A stretch of DNA of 64,000 nt from Pseudomonas sediminis (GTDB taxonomy: Bacteria > Pseudomonadota > Gammaproteobacteria > Pseudomonadales > Pseudomonadaceae), in contig NZ_NIQU01000002.1 of the NCBI RefSeq assembly GCF_002741105.1, positions 248,001-312,000 of the forward strand. Reading direction: 5' to 3'. Of this stretch, positions 31,501 to 39,705 are shown piece after piece. The notes beneath the pieces are model-generated. The model made no database searches. It was not told where the DNA came from and saw only the letters and a program-made list of their open reading frames with translations. Each line of letters starts with the position of its first letter. Positions within the stretch are counted from its first letter, which is position 1. Both the position numbers and the translations under genes were made by a program.

Positions 31501-34209
31501 CTGGCCGAGCTCTGGCAGGACCTGCTCGGCCTGAGCTCGCTGAGTGTCGACGACGACTTCTTCGCCCTCGGCGGTCATTCCCTGCTGGCCACTCAGGTGG
31601 TCGCTCGTATCCGTCGTCGGCTGGCCGTCGACCTGCCACTGCGCGCCCTGTTCGAGCACCGTACAGTGGCCGAGCTGGCCAAGGTAGTGGACGCCCAGGC
31701 GCCCAGCGCAAGCGCTGTCGAGGAGATCGTAGCGGTGCCGCGTGAGCAGACACTGCCTCTGTCCTACGCGCAACAACGCCTGTGGTTCCTCGACAAGCTG
31801 GAAGGCCCCAGCGCGGCGTACAACCTCTCGACGGCAGTACGTCTGGACGGCGAGCTGGATGCCGAAGCACTGCGTGCGGCTCTGCAGCATGTGCTCGACC
31901 GCCACGAATCACTGCGCACGGGCTTCGCCCTGGAGGGCGATACACCCCGCCAGATCATCGCCAATGACGTACGACTCGAGCTGCCCGTGCAGGCTCTCCA
32001 GGCCGAAGACGACGGGCAATTGCAACAGTGCATCGACGAAGAGGCCGCCCGCCCCTTCGACCTGCAGCGTCCGCCCATGCTGCGGGCGCGTCTGCTACGC
32101 CTGGGCCAGACCAGCCATGTGCTGCAGTTCACCCTGCACCATATCGCCACCGATGCCTGGTCCATGGGCATTCTGGTCGAGGAGGCCATCACCGCCTACA
32201 GCGCTTACCACGCCGGGCAGCAACCGGCCCTGACTCCACTGCCGATCCAGTACGCCGACTATGCCCACTGGCAACGTAGCGCTGCGCAGCAACGCCGCCT
32301 GGCACGTGATATCGACTTCTGGCGCGGACAGCTGCAGGGGGCGCCGACGCTGTTGCGCCTGCCACTGGACAAGCCACGCCCAGTACCAGCCGACTATCAC
32401 GGCGCGGCGCTGCGCCAGACGCTGTCCAAGGCCCAAGCCGAACGCTTGCAAGGCTATGCACAGGCACAGCATGCCACCCTGTTCATGGTGTTGCTCAATG
32501 CTTTCAATTGCCTGCTGCAACGGGTCACTGGTGACGACGATTTCCTGGTCGGCACCGATCTGGCCAACCGCGAGCAACCGGCCCTGGAAGAACTGATCGG
32601 TTTCTTCGTCAACGTGCTGCCGCTGCGCGCGCGCCTCGATGCCACACAGGACTTCACGGCCCGCCTGCAGCGTCTGCGCGACGACACCCTGGCTGCCTTC
32701 CAGCATCAGCAGGTGCCGTTCGACAAGCTGGTCGAGACCCTGCAGCCGCCACGTCAGGCCGGCGTCAACCCGCTGGTGCAGGCACTGTTCGTGCTGCAGA
32801 ACACGCCGCGCTCATCCGCCGAGTTGCCCGATCTACGCGTCGAGCACCTGGCTCCGCGCCAGGAAACCAGCAAGTTCGACCTGGCGCTATTCGCCGAAGA
32901 GGACGATCAGGGCCTGACCCTGCGCTGGGTCTATCGCACCAGCCTGTTCCAGGCAGAAACCATCGAACACTTGCAGCGGGGCTTCGATGCGTTGCTGCAA
33001 CGGGTCATCGAGGCCCCCGAACACGCCTTACAAGGCTGGAACTGGCGCCTGCACAGCCCGGCCGTCACTGAGAACACTGCCATGTACGATGCATCCACCC
33101 AGGACGAGGCAAGCCGCACCTCGCGCAAGCTGTCCAAACTGAGCAAGCTCAAGCAGACCCGTGCCACTGCCGTCAGCCAGCGCCCCGAGGAACAGGTACG
33201 CAGCGCACCGCTGGCGGCCGAGCGCGCCCTGCCGCTACTGATCGAGCCGCGTCTCGGTGAGCTGGACCCGGTGAGCTGGGGGCAGCAGGCCCGCGGCTGG
33301 ATCGGCGAGCAACTGCGACGCCATGGCGGCCTGTTGTTCCGTGGTTTCGAACTGCCGGACGCCAGCGCCTTCGAGCAGTTCGCCCAGGCCATCGAACCCG
33401 ATCTCTACGGCACCTACGGCGACCTGCCAAAGAACAACTCGGGCAAGAACATCTACCACTCCACGCCCTACCCGGAGCAGCACATGATCCTGTTCCACAA
33501 CGAGAGCTCGCATCTCGCACAATGGCCGCGCAAGCAGTGGTTCTATTGCGAGAAACCTGCGCCACAGGGCGGCTGCACGCCCATCGTCGACTGCCGCGAG
33601 GTACTCGCCCGCCTGCCGCAGCCCATCGTCGAGAAGCTGCGCGTCCAGGGACTGCTCTATGTTCGCCACTTCACCGACAAACTCGATGTGCGCTGGCAGG
33701 ACTTCTTCAAGACCGAACAGCGCGAAGAGGTCGAGCAGCGTTGCCGCGAGGCCGGTACCCAGTGGCAATGGCTCGGCGAGGATGGCCTGCGCATCGCCCA
33801 GCACTGCCCAGCCATCGTCACCCACCCGGACACCGGAGAGGACAGCTTCTTCAACCAGGTGCAACTGCATCACCCGGCCTGTCTGGAACCAGAAGTGCGC
33901 CGCAACCTGCTGGAACTGTTCGGCCCCGAACACCTGCCGCGCAACGTCTGTTATGGCGATGGCAGCCCCATCGAAGACGAGGTGATGGATGAAATCGGCC
34001 GCGTCTACGAGGCCTGCGCCGTGCGTTTCACCTGGCAGAAAGGTGACGTGGTGATGCTGGACAACATGCTCGTGGCCCATGCCCGCGACCCCTTCCAGGG
34101 CGAGCGCAAGATCTGTGTCGCCATGGGGCAGATGATGCGGCGTGACCAGCTCGATGCTCTCAGCCAAGGCGCAACGCGTTCTCACCTGGCGCTGGAGGAA
34201 AGTCTGTGA
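24046..34209 (+). CDS. NRPS protein 3: C-A(Asp)-T-[degenerate E/interface-like]-C-A(Dab)-T-C-TauD hydroxylase
   Basis: A 3387-residue synthetase adding residues 6 and 7 and carrying the C domain for residue 8. Order: DCL-type C (HHILMDG at 139), A with Asp code, T (Ser1006, GGDS), a C/E-superfamily domain whose motif is broken (HPLCCDE at 1178), C (HHILTDAWC at 1638), A with Dab code, T (Ser2512), C (HHIATDA at 2698), then from about residue 3013 a full TauD/SyrP hydroxylase with Fe ligands HNESSH (His3151, Glu3153) and His3345 plus the GERK Arg. The final C has no A-T behind it in the same chain; those are in the next protein. The stop codon overlaps the next start (TGATG). Confidence 0.93.
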   Translation: MSNIEDIYSLSPTQHGLLFHSVYEPDSRVYYQQLSLDMTGPLDTGAFRRAWQALMQRHAVLRTAFLWEDLDDAYQVVQHEVPLPLSELDWRDRDEAEEALRQCARQERDQALELNDAPLMRLCLVRLPEQRWHLIWTFHHILMDGWSVGVAIQEWLALYYQQVRGDNTGLPPSRSYRDYIAWLAEQDVQATEHFWREQLQDFSEPTPLPSFAPLPEAPQAHPYAERETRLDAAETERLNQFARSQHLTVNTLIQGAWALLLGQHAGRDEVVYGITVAGRPDGLAGVDSMVGLFINTLPLRVRLDDSRTLGDWLQDLQHCNSDLRQHAYLPLSRLKPLSQVPAERALFDSILVFENFPVTDALNQDTEGLRFSAPPEQRRADGIRLTQGRNHFPLSLIVVPGERLEYLFSYDRSCFSDAEIALLSAQLRAILLAMAEQPQARLQTLDWLSAEERLRLQDHSQGAHLAVAASTLQQRFVSGAKRHPERLAVQDRRRALSYAELDAESNRLAHRLQNQGIGSGQLLALALERSVDFVVALLATLKCGAAYLPLDLKQPAGRLADILQDSRADLLISQRALQSRLPRSESPARLWLDDEAATLATLPSTPVSAGDDEDAPAYVIYTSGSTGTPKGVVIEHRAIVGYLAAVAELLDPPPAARYGLLSTVAADLGHTQLFGALCSGGSLILVDEDTSFDPLALADFFGEHPVDALKITPGHLQGLLQAHPDPRLLPRERLVFGGDALKPELLRQVAALAPTLQLFNHYGPSEATVGALATPLSADSNLVALGRPLANRRLRVVDGNGQAVAIGIPGELWIAGDLARGYLHRADLTAERFIETEQQRWYRTGDRVRWLADGQLAFLGRIDNQVKIRGNRIELGEVEAQIRRLSPLIEQALVRVLEVDGTPRLVAYVVASQSLSASKLCDDLSRRVPDYMVPAHVITLDAIPLTANGKVDLRKLPPPSAPASDSANHVAPRNEVETLLARIWQDVLKVERIGVHDNFFSLGGDSILNLQIIARANQQGLKLTPKQLFENRTIADIAQVLGAGAESAAARQQGDGFAITLSAGQRARLDAGALQPSWRCLNLDGALSTEHLAQALAALQGHHQALRLALQNTADGQWQQRMLASPLPLEVSEQTQTDETLAALAEAAFARLDLAAGQGLSASLLRGATGDRLLLVAHPLCCDEAAWPLLLADLNLALAQLRYQRPIRLSYTGGELAAWCEHQQQDASSERLDEVWEHWLQFADLELPALDISGLPNTQAELRLDATTSTQLKRLLDTMQLDWESLLAASLVERLAGAGSATVALTLQSGRPDATRLPLQAPISLADLDPARILGTLTVPVPFYLQAPSGDALARLQDVAAQLHSYPQFGADYGTLRYLADNPYLLEPLRQLPVPAVALRWLGDWDAHREARTVLAGIQAANHEPTLAEALSLDACWHGGALHLTATGPLASTWLPALAAYLQNLASLADSPELRPAGTAFPLCQAQVATLASEPLPWARLEDLYPLSPMQQGMLLHTLLQPHSGIYLMQQRYSWDGELQRPAMEQAWRLFLDRHPMLRTAFWWQEDHEPLQCVYRDTELAFEWYDWRHLDAEQQREAMDAVLADERQRGFDMSRAPLTYLRVFQLAEQRFSMVRSFHHILTDAWCFGLLMEDLLAIYQALARDEAVARPRWRPFRGYMSWLTRQDMATAQGFWRNELAGFEAPTPLQVDLPVAQQDQAPELVGDCNLTLSVARTQRLQQLCQSHQLTPNTWIQGAWALLLSRYSGNRDVLFGVTVAGRPTALAGVEEIVGLFINSLPLRVDVDPERPVIDWLQGLLSHNAELRDHEYAPLVDIQRNSDIPRGQQLFDSLVVFENAPLDVASVRLDGFSIDIYEDRVHTNFPMTVVLYPGDRLGIRLSYDQGRFTPDSVERMLGHLAHLLGEMLDQPEAALGQLQMLPEAERQQLLVEWNRSAVDFPLSCSYAELFGDQVRAHPQRLAAVCADDRLSYAELDQRSNAIAHALQQAGAGPDTLVALAAERGLTLLCMMIATLKAGAAFQALDIQHPPQRLGELLDLSAAPLLLVDEKASGLLDTMLKNVTRQPTSLIAQELWHADVQPVQYTHRPDQLAYVIFTSGSTGTPKGALVEQRGMLNNIFGKVPTLGLCSEDRIAQTASPAFDISIWQFLAAPIVGATVHILPDAVAHDPAALLDAIESQRLNLLEAVPALIRGLLQEAGPQHQLDSLRWLLPTGEALPPALARDWRSRFPGTPLMNAYGPAECSDDVAFHAIHQAPQDDCAHMPIGRPTANNQLYILDAELRPQPIGVPGELCVAGVGVGRGYLGDAERTRAAFVDHPFEPGARFYRTGDIGRYRADGVIEYLGRRDQQVKIRGHRIELGEIENRLMRHPQVDSAVVLALPDARGDLQLLACYVLRDAALDADTAQALLVEHLRGQLASYMVPGHWRHLESLPLNANGKVDRRALAALGLPSEASAQAQVAPRTPTEQALAELWQDLLGLSSLSVDDDFFALGGHSLLATQVVARIRRRLAVDLPLRALFEHRTVAELAKVVDAQAPSASAVEEIVAVPREQTLPLSYAQQRLWFLDKLEGPSAAYNLSTAVRLDGELDAEALRAALQHVLDRHESLRTGFALEGDTPRQIIANDVRLELPVQALQAEDDGQLQQCIDEEAARPFDLQRPPMLRARLLRLGQTSHVLQFTLHHIATDAWSMGILVEEAITAYSAYHAGQQPALTPLPIQYADYAHWQRSAAQQRRLARDIDFWRGQLQGAPTLLRLPLDKPRPVPADYHGAALRQTLSKAQAERLQGYAQAQHATLFMVLLNAFNCLLQRVTGDDDFLVGTDLANREQPALEELIGFFVNVLPLRARLDATQDFTARLQRLRDDTLAAFQHQQVPFDKLVETLQPPRQAGVNPLVQALFVLQNTPRSSAELPDLRVEHLAPRQETSKFDLALFAEEDDQGLTLRWVYRTSLFQAETIEHLQRGFDALLQRVIEAPEHALQGWNWRLHSPAVTENTAMYDASTQDEASRTSRKLSKLSKLKQTRATAVSQRPEEQVRSAPLAAERALPLLIEPRLGELDPVSWGQQARGWIGEQLRRHGGLLFRGFELPDASAFEQFAQAIEPDLYGTYGDLPKNNSGKNIYHSTPYPEQHMILFHNESSHLAQWPRKQWFYCEKPAPQGGCTPIVDCREVLARLPQPIVEKLRVQGLLYVRHFTDKLDVRWQDFFKTEQREEVEQRCREAGTQWQWLGEDGLRIAQHCPAIVTHPDTGEDSFFNQVQLHHPACLEPEVRRNLLELFGPEHLPRNVCYGDGSPIEDEVMDEIGRVYEACAVRFTWQKGDVVMLDNMLVAHARDPFQGERKICVAMGQMMRRDQLDALSQGATRSHLALEESL
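28540..31700 (+). other. Module 7: C - A (Dab) - T
   Basis: Pocket D-I-W-E-L-T-A-D-D-K, identical to module 2, from FDISIWQ, LEAVP, LLPTGE and NAYGPAECSDD. The A domain is highly similar to that of module 2 over its length. The C domain has HHILTDAWC. Confidence 0.7.
33082..34206 (+). other. Fused TauD/SyrP-like beta-hydroxylase domain of NRPS protein 3
   Basis: C-terminal hydroxylase joined to the C domain by a Lys/Ser/Arg-rich linker (RKLSKLSKLKQTR). An in-frame ATG at 33082 sits where a free enzyme would be expected to begin. GGLLFRGF, HNESSH, VHPD-type spacing and VAHARDPFQGERK are intact. The physically nearest amino acid is the Asp activated by protein 4. Confidence 0.85.
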
Positions 34210-37200
34210 TGGAACAGTTCCAGCTATCACCGCAGCAGCGCCTGCGCTGGCAGTCGAAGCTACCTGATGCCTCGCTGACACTCGACCTGCACGGCGCAAT
34301 CGATCCGCACGAGTTGCGCCGACGCCTGCAGCGTCTGGTGGCCCACCATGAAGCCCTGCGTCTGCGCCTGAGCCCCTCGCCGGGCCTGCGCGTACCGCTG
34401 CAGCAAGTCGTGTCACTCGATGCACCTGCTCCGCTCGACGATGGCATCCGCCTGGAGGTTCAGGTACTCGCCGCCGACCACCAGCGCCTGCATCTGCAGT
34501 TACCGGCTCTGGCCGCCGACCGGGGCACCCTGCTACGCCTGGCCAGCTCACTGGCCGATGAAACGCCCCCCGATGACGAGGACATGAGCTACACCCAGTA
34601 CAGCGCCTGGCTGTACGAACTGCAGGACGAAGACGACGCCGAACTGGGCCGTCGCTACTGGCGCGAACAAGCCCTAAGCGAGCATGAACAGAGCGACCTG
34701 CATTATCGACAGGCACGGGTGCAGGACACCGCCGGGCAACTGATCGCCCAGCTGGATGGCACACCGGAGCTGACGGCACGCCTCGATGCGTTCTGCCAAC
34801 ACCATCAGGTGAGCCCCGCCGAGGTGCTGCTGACCGCCTGGTGTGCCCTACTGCAACGCCTGACCCCAGGCGAGTCACCGGCCCTGACGATGAACTGGGT
34901 GCATGACTGCCGCGATGATTACGAAGAGTTGAGCGGCTGCTGGGGTGCGTTCGCCAAGTCCCTGCCACTGGCCTGGCGCTTCCCACTGCACAGTCGCTTC
35001 GACGAAGCGCTCGATGGCATGCAGCGCATGTGCGATCGCGCCCGCGAGTGGCAGGAGTACTGCGCCATCACCGGACATCCCTCGCCAACTGCCAGCCGCT
35101 ACGGCTTCGAATGGGGCGGCCTGCTGCCCCAGGCGCTGCCGATGTCCGGCCTGCCGGACGTGCAACTCTCGGTACTGGAGATGAACGCACCGGCGCAGGC
35201 CTTCGACCTGTCGCTCACCCCGGAAACCTTCAGCGACGGGCAAGGCACCATCACCTACCGTTTCAATCTTGCCTTCACCAGCAATGGCTACAACCTGCAG
35301 AGCGCCCAGGTGTTGCTGGAACAATACCGCTCTCTGCTGCTCGCCGCCCTCGGGAATCCGGCGCTGGCACTGCAGGCGCTACCGCTGCACAGCCCGAGTT
35401 TCACCGCAACGCTGGCCACTGTGCAGGGCCAGCGCAGCGAAGCGGACTGCGCCTCCTTCATGGCCTTCCCGTTGCGCTTCAGCCAGCAGGCGGCACGCTT
35501 TGCCGAGCGTCTGGCGCTGTGCGACGCCCGACAGCAGTTGACCTATGCGCAACTGGAGGCACGCAGCAACCAGTTGGCCCGCTACCTCAACGCACGCGGC
35601 ATCGGTGCGGAGGATTGCGTAGCCCTGCACCTTGAGCGCAATGCCGACGCCATCGTCGCCATGCTCGGCGTACTCAAGAGTGGCGCGGCCTTCCTACCCT
35701 TGGACAACCAGCAGCCGCTGGCCCGTAGTCAGGTGATCCTGGCGGCCGCCCAGCCGGCCTTCCTGCTCGTCGACAGTAGCGTCCCGGCACCGACGCAAGC
35801 CGGCCTGGAGAGCCTCGACCTGGGTGACCTGCCACGCTGGCAGCACCTGCCGGACAGCCCGCTGGGGCTAGTCATCGCGCCGCATAGCGCCGCCTACGTG
35901 CTGCATACCTCCGGCAGCACGGGCACACCCAAGGGCGTGGTGATCGAACATCGCCAGCTCTGCAGCTACGTGGATAGCCTGCTTCGGCGCCTGGCGCTGG
36001 TTCCAGGCGAGCGCAGCGCGCTAGTCACCTCGCTGGCCGCCGACCTCAGCTATACCCTGCTGTTCCCGGCATTGCTCAGCGGCGGTGAGCTGCACGTGGT
36101 GGACAAGGCCACCAGCCTCGATGCGGCAACATGGGCGGCCTACCAGGCACGTCATCCGATCGATCACCTGAAGACCGTACCATCGTTGCTCGACGCCTGG
36201 CTTGCCCACAGTGCGGGCGCCGCCACCCTGCCACGCAAGCAACTGATCCTGGGCGGCGAGCACAGCCCGCAGCGACTGTTGCAGAGCCTGCGTCGCCTTG
36301 CCCCTGAACTGTGCGTGTACAACCACTACGGCCCGACCGAAACCACCATCGGCGTACTCATGCATCGCCTCGATGCGGCCATCGATTACCGTCATCTACC
36401 CCTCGATGACCGCCTGGACAGCATGCGCACCTATCTGTTCGACGAGCAGGGCAATCCCGCCGCCCCCGGCCAGGCCGCCGAGCTCTACCTCGCCGGGCCG
36501 CAACTGGCACGCGGCTACCTGGACGAGCAGCAGACCCAAGAGCGCTTCGGCGAGCACCCACAGTGCCCTGGCGAGCGCCTCTATCGCACCGGTGATCGCG
36601 CACGCTATCGACCCGACGGCAGCCTGGAGATCATCGGCCGCGTCGACCGCCAGGTGAAGATTCGTGGTTTTCGCGTCGAGCTCGACGATGTCGAAGCGCA
36701 GCTGGCCCGTCTGCCCGGCGTAGCCCAAGTGGCCGTCACCTGCGTGGCACGCGGCCCGTTCGATCAGCAACTGTTCGCCTTCCTCACCCTGGAGCCAGAG
36801 CAGAGCAGTACCCTTGCTGAACTGCAGACCCAGGCCCAGGCACGACTGCCAGAACACATGCTGCCGAACCTGCGGCTGGTCGACGCGCTGCCCTTGCTGG
36901 CTAACGGCAAGCTGGATCGCAAGACGCTTGTGCAATGGGCCGAACAAGTGCTCGATCACGTCGGCGACAACCTACCGCGTACGCCGTTGGAACAGTTGCT
37001 GGCCGAGGTCTGGGCCGGCGTACTGGGGCTCGAGCGAGTCGGTATCGAGGATGACTTCTTCGCACTGGGCGGTCACTCACTTGCAGCAGTCAAACTGGCC
37101 AGCCGTCTGCAGGCGGTGCTGGGTACGCATGTGCCGGTCAACGCCGTGTTCAACGCGCCGAGCGTGGCAGGCTTCGCCGAACTGGTGCAGGCACAGATGC

Positions 37201-38054
37201 AGCTCTCGCCGCTGGTACCCATCTCCCGAGCCGAGACGGCGAAAGGCAACCTGTTCTGCTTCCACCCCTCCACCGGCCATGTACAGGACTACCGCCTCCT
37301 GAGCGAACCGCTGGCGGACTGGAACCTCTGGGGCCTGCAAGCCACGTACCTCGCCGAAGGCAGCCCACAACCCGGACGCGACACGCTCGAAGCCCTGGCC
37401 AAGGTGTACGTCGAGCAGTTGCGCCAGCAGCAGCCTCAAGGCCCATACCACCTGCTTGGCTGGTCACTCGGCGGTCTGCTCGCCTTCTACGCGGCGGCGC
37501 AGCTGGAACAGGCTGGTCAGGAGGTGGCCTTCCTTGGCATCGTCGATTCGCAAACGCAGCGCAGCACCGTGACACAAAGCCTGGAAGCATTGTTGCAGTC
37601 GGCCGCCGAGCTGCTCGACGCTGACAGTCAGCGGCGTTTCTCAGCACTGATCGCGCGCGCGCGTGACGAGCTGATCGAGCGAGCACCACAGGAGTGGCCA
37701 CTCGCGCTGGCGCAATGGGCTCAACAGCAAGGCCTGCAACTGGCAGACGACAGCTGGGAGCAGTTGCAATATCGGCTGCGCCATCATGCCCACACGCAGA
37801 CCTTGATCGGCACCTTCAACCCCGTCACGCTGCGCTGCCCGTTGCACCTGTGGTGGGCCAGCGCGACCCTGGAGATGGAAGATTTCAGCGCACCTGACTG
37901 GCACGGCCTCAGCCAGGGCCCGATCACCGAGCAGACCATTGCCGCGCAACATCTGGACATTCTGCGCCAGGACGCCTGGCAGCGCGCCTTGATCGAAAGC
38001 CTGAGCAATCTGGGCACGCCACAGCGTGAACCTTCGAACGACGAGATGACTTGA
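34209..38054 (+). CDS. NRPS protein 4: degenerate C/interface-like domain - A(Asp) - T - thioesterase
   Basis: Terminal module of 1281 residues, activating residue 8 and releasing the product. The N-terminal 400 residues resemble a C domain (FQLSPQQRLRW), but the HHxxxDG site reads LPALAADRG near residue 98, so condensation must come from the last C domain of protein 3. The A pocket is D-L-T-K-I-G-H-I-G-K (Asp) from AADLSYT, HLKTVPS, LILGGE and NHYGPTETTIG. The T domain is GGHS (Ser957). The C-terminal type I thioesterase has GWSLGG (Ser1086) and a late His in AAQHLDIL. ATG 34209 overlaps the previous stop as TGATG, so expression is coupled; an in-frame GTG lies one codon earlier. Confidence 0.92.
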   Translation: MEQFQLSPQQRLRWQSKLPDASLTLDLHGAIDPHELRRRLQRLVAHHEALRLRLSPSPGLRVPLQQVVSLDAPAPLDDGIRLEVQVLAADHQRLHLQLPALAADRGTLLRLASSLADETPPDDEDMSYTQYSAWLYELQDEDDAELGRRYWREQALSEHEQSDLHYRQARVQDTAGQLIAQLDGTPELTARLDAFCQHHQVSPAEVLLTAWCALLQRLTPGESPALTMNWVHDCRDDYEELSGCWGAFAKSLPLAWRFPLHSRFDEALDGMQRMCDRAREWQEYCAITGHPSPTASRYGFEWGGLLPQALPMSGLPDVQLSVLEMNAPAQAFDLSLTPETFSDGQGTITYRFNLAFTSNGYNLQSAQVLLEQYRSLLLAALGNPALALQALPLHSPSFTATLATVQGQRSEADCASFMAFPLRFSQQAARFAERLALCDARQQLTYAQLEARSNQLARYLNARGIGAEDCVALHLERNADAIVAMLGVLKSGAAFLPLDNQQPLARSQVILAAAQPAFLLVDSSVPAPTQAGLESLDLGDLPRWQHLPDSPLGLVIAPHSAAYVLHTSGSTGTPKGVVIEHRQLCSYVDSLLRRLALVPGERSALVTSLAADLSYTLLFPALLSGGELHVVDKATSLDAATWAAYQARHPIDHLKTVPSLLDAWLAHSAGAATLPRKQLILGGEHSPQRLLQSLRRLAPELCVYNHYGPTETTIGVLMHRLDAAIDYRHLPLDDRLDSMRTYLFDEQGNPAAPGQAAELYLAGPQLARGYLDEQQTQERFGEHPQCPGERLYRTGDRARYRPDGSLEIIGRVDRQVKIRGFRVELDDVEAQLARLPGVAQVAVTCVARGPFDQQLFAFLTLEPEQSSTLAELQTQAQARLPEHMLPNLRLVDALPLLANGKLDRKTLVQWAEQVLDHVGDNLPRTPLEQLLAEVWAGVLGLERVGIEDDFFALGGHSLAAVKLASRLQAVLGTHVPVNAVFNAPSVAGFAELVQAQMQLSPLVPISRAETAKGNLFCFHPSTGHVQDYRLLSEPLADWNLWGLQATYLAEGSPQPGRDTLEALAKVYVEQLRQQQPQGPYHLLGWSLGGLLAFYAAAQLEQAGQEVAFLGIVDSQTQRSTVTQSLEALLQSAAELLDADSQRRFSALIARARDELIERAPQEWPLALAQWAQQQGLQLADDSWEQLQYRLRHHAHTQTLIGTFNPVTLRCPLHLWWASATLEMEDFSAPDWHGLSQGPITEQTIAAQHLDILRQDAWQRALIESLSNLGTPQREPSNDEMT

Positions 38055-38055
38055 G

Positions 38056-39702
38056 ATGGATCTGTTACTGCTACTGGCACGCCGCTCCTGGCGTACCCTG
38101 CTGATTGCCACCGCCACCGGTCTGGCCTGTGGTCTGGCGGCGGCCGGTCTGATCGCCAACATCAACCACTCCCTGGCCGGTTTCAGCCAGCTGCGCCCAG
38201 CCGATGGCTTGCTGTTCGCCGGTTTGGTGGCACTGGTGGTGACCGCGCGTATCGTCTCCGATGTCAGCCTGCTGCGGCTGGGGCAAACAGCGGTCAGCGA
38301 CATGCGCCTGCACCTGAGCGGCAAGCTGATCGATACGCCCTATCCGCGCTTGCAACGCCTGGGCAAGCACCGCCTGCTGGCGATGCTCACCGACGATACG
38401 CAAACCATCAGCCAAGCCGTCGAGCTGGTACCGATTCTGTTGGTCAACAGCGGCATCGTGCTGGCCTGCCTGGGCTACCTGGGCTGGCTCAGCCTGCCGC
38501 TGCTGGGACTAACCGTCGCCCTGATCCTGCTCGGTGCTGCCAGCTTTCATTGGCCACAGCGCAAGGCCCTGACCTCCATCGGCAAAGCGCGTGAACTGAA
38601 AGATCAGCTGTTCGACCAGTACCGCCTACTCACCGACGGCAGCAAGGAGCTCCAGCTCAACCACTCACGTCGTGTGCAATTCTTCGAGCGTCTGCTCTAC
38701 CCCATCAGCCAGCAGTACCGCCGCGACTTCGTGCGCGGCATGAGCATCTACGCGCTGGTGCTCAACTGGGGCAATGGCATCTTCTATCTGCTGATCGGTA
38801 CGGTACTGTTCCTCGCGCCACAGTTCATCGATTTGAGCGCCACGCTGGTGACCGGCTATATCCTCAGCCTGCTATACATGATCACGCCACTGTCGGAACT
38901 GATGAACGCCCTGCCCACCCTGGGCCGGGCCAGCGTCTCTTTGCGCAAGATCCGCGCCCTCGAAGGGCAACTGGAGGTAGCCGGCACGCCAGGCGACGAC
39001 CTCGTGCCTGCACGTAGCGTGGGCTCGCTGAGCTGCCACGAGGTACGCCATACCTACTACCGCGAAGGCGAAGACGGCCGCTTCACCCTTGGCCCGTTCG
39101 ACCTCGAGCTGCGCGCCGGCGAGGTGGTCTTCATCACCGGCGGCAACGGCAGCGGCAAGACCACCCTGGCCCTGCTGCTGACCGGTCTCTATCAACCCGA
39201 AGGCGGCGACCTGTTGCTCGACGAGCGGGTGTCTGCGAGCACCCAGAATCATCTCTACCGCCAACATTTCTCGGCGATCTTCACCGACTTCTGTCTGTTC
39301 GAGCATCTGCTTGACGGCGACGACCCGCAACTGATGCAGCAAGCCCGTGACTACCTGGCGCACCTGCAACTGGCACACAAGGTCAATATCGACGGCGGGC
39401 GCCTGTCCACACTGGATCTGTCCACCGGTCAGCGCAAGCGCCTGGCCCTGCTCGCCGCTTACCTCGACGACCGCCCCTGCTACCTGTTCGACGAGTGGGC
39501 GGCGGATCAGGACCCTGTGTTCAAGCGCTTCTTCTATACCAAGATCCTTCCCGACCTGCGCCAACGCGGCAAGCTGGTGATCGTGATTTCCCACGACGAC
39601 GCCTACTTCTCGCTGGCAGACCGGCTTATCAAGGTGGATCAGGGCAGCGTGTCCGAAGCCAGCCCCAGCCGCTCGCGGCAGCTTTCAACCGAGGAATGCT
39701 GA
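38056..39702 (+). CDS. PvdE-like ABC exporter (fused membrane and ATPase domains)
   Basis: Probably moves the siderophore or its precursor across the inner membrane. A membrane domain of about 320 residues with several hydrophobic helices (around residues 10-30, 45-65, 125-165 and 230-280) precedes an ATPase domain with Walker A GGNGSGKTT (about 361-370), signature LSTGQ and Walker B CYLFDEWAAD (about 475). The LSTGQRKRLALL and DEWAADQDP pattern is that of the cyclic-peptide/pyoverdine exporter family (PvdE, SyrD). Length, 548 residues, is typical. It starts one base after the NRPS stop codon, so it belongs to the same operon. A homodimer is expected. Confidence 0.88.
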   Translation: MDLLLLLARRSWRTLLIATATGLACGLAAAGLIANINHSLAGFSQLRPADGLLFAGLVALVVTARIVSDVSLLRLGQTAVSDMRLHLSGKLIDTPYPRLQRLGKHRLLAMLTDDTQTISQAVELVPILLVNSGIVLACLGYLGWLSLPLLGLTVALILLGAASFHWPQRKALTSIGKARELKDQLFDQYRLLTDGSKELQLNHSRRVQFFERLLYPISQQYRRDFVRGMSIYALVLNWGNGIFYLLIGTVLFLAPQFIDLSATLVTGYILSLLYMITPLSELMNALPTLGRASVSLRKIRALEGQLEVAGTPGDDLVPARSVGSLSCHEVRHTYYREGEDGRFTLGPFDLELRAGEVVFITGGNGSGKTTLALLLTGLYQPEGGDLLLDERVSASTQNHLYRQHFSAIFTDFCLFEHLLDGDDPQLMQQARDYLAHLQLAHKVNIDGGRLSTLDLSTGQRKRLALLAAYLDDRPCYLFDEWAADQDPVFKRFFYTKILPDLRQRGKLVIVISHDDAYFSLADRLIKVDQGSVSEASPSRSRQLSTEEC

Positions 39703-39705
39703 GCC

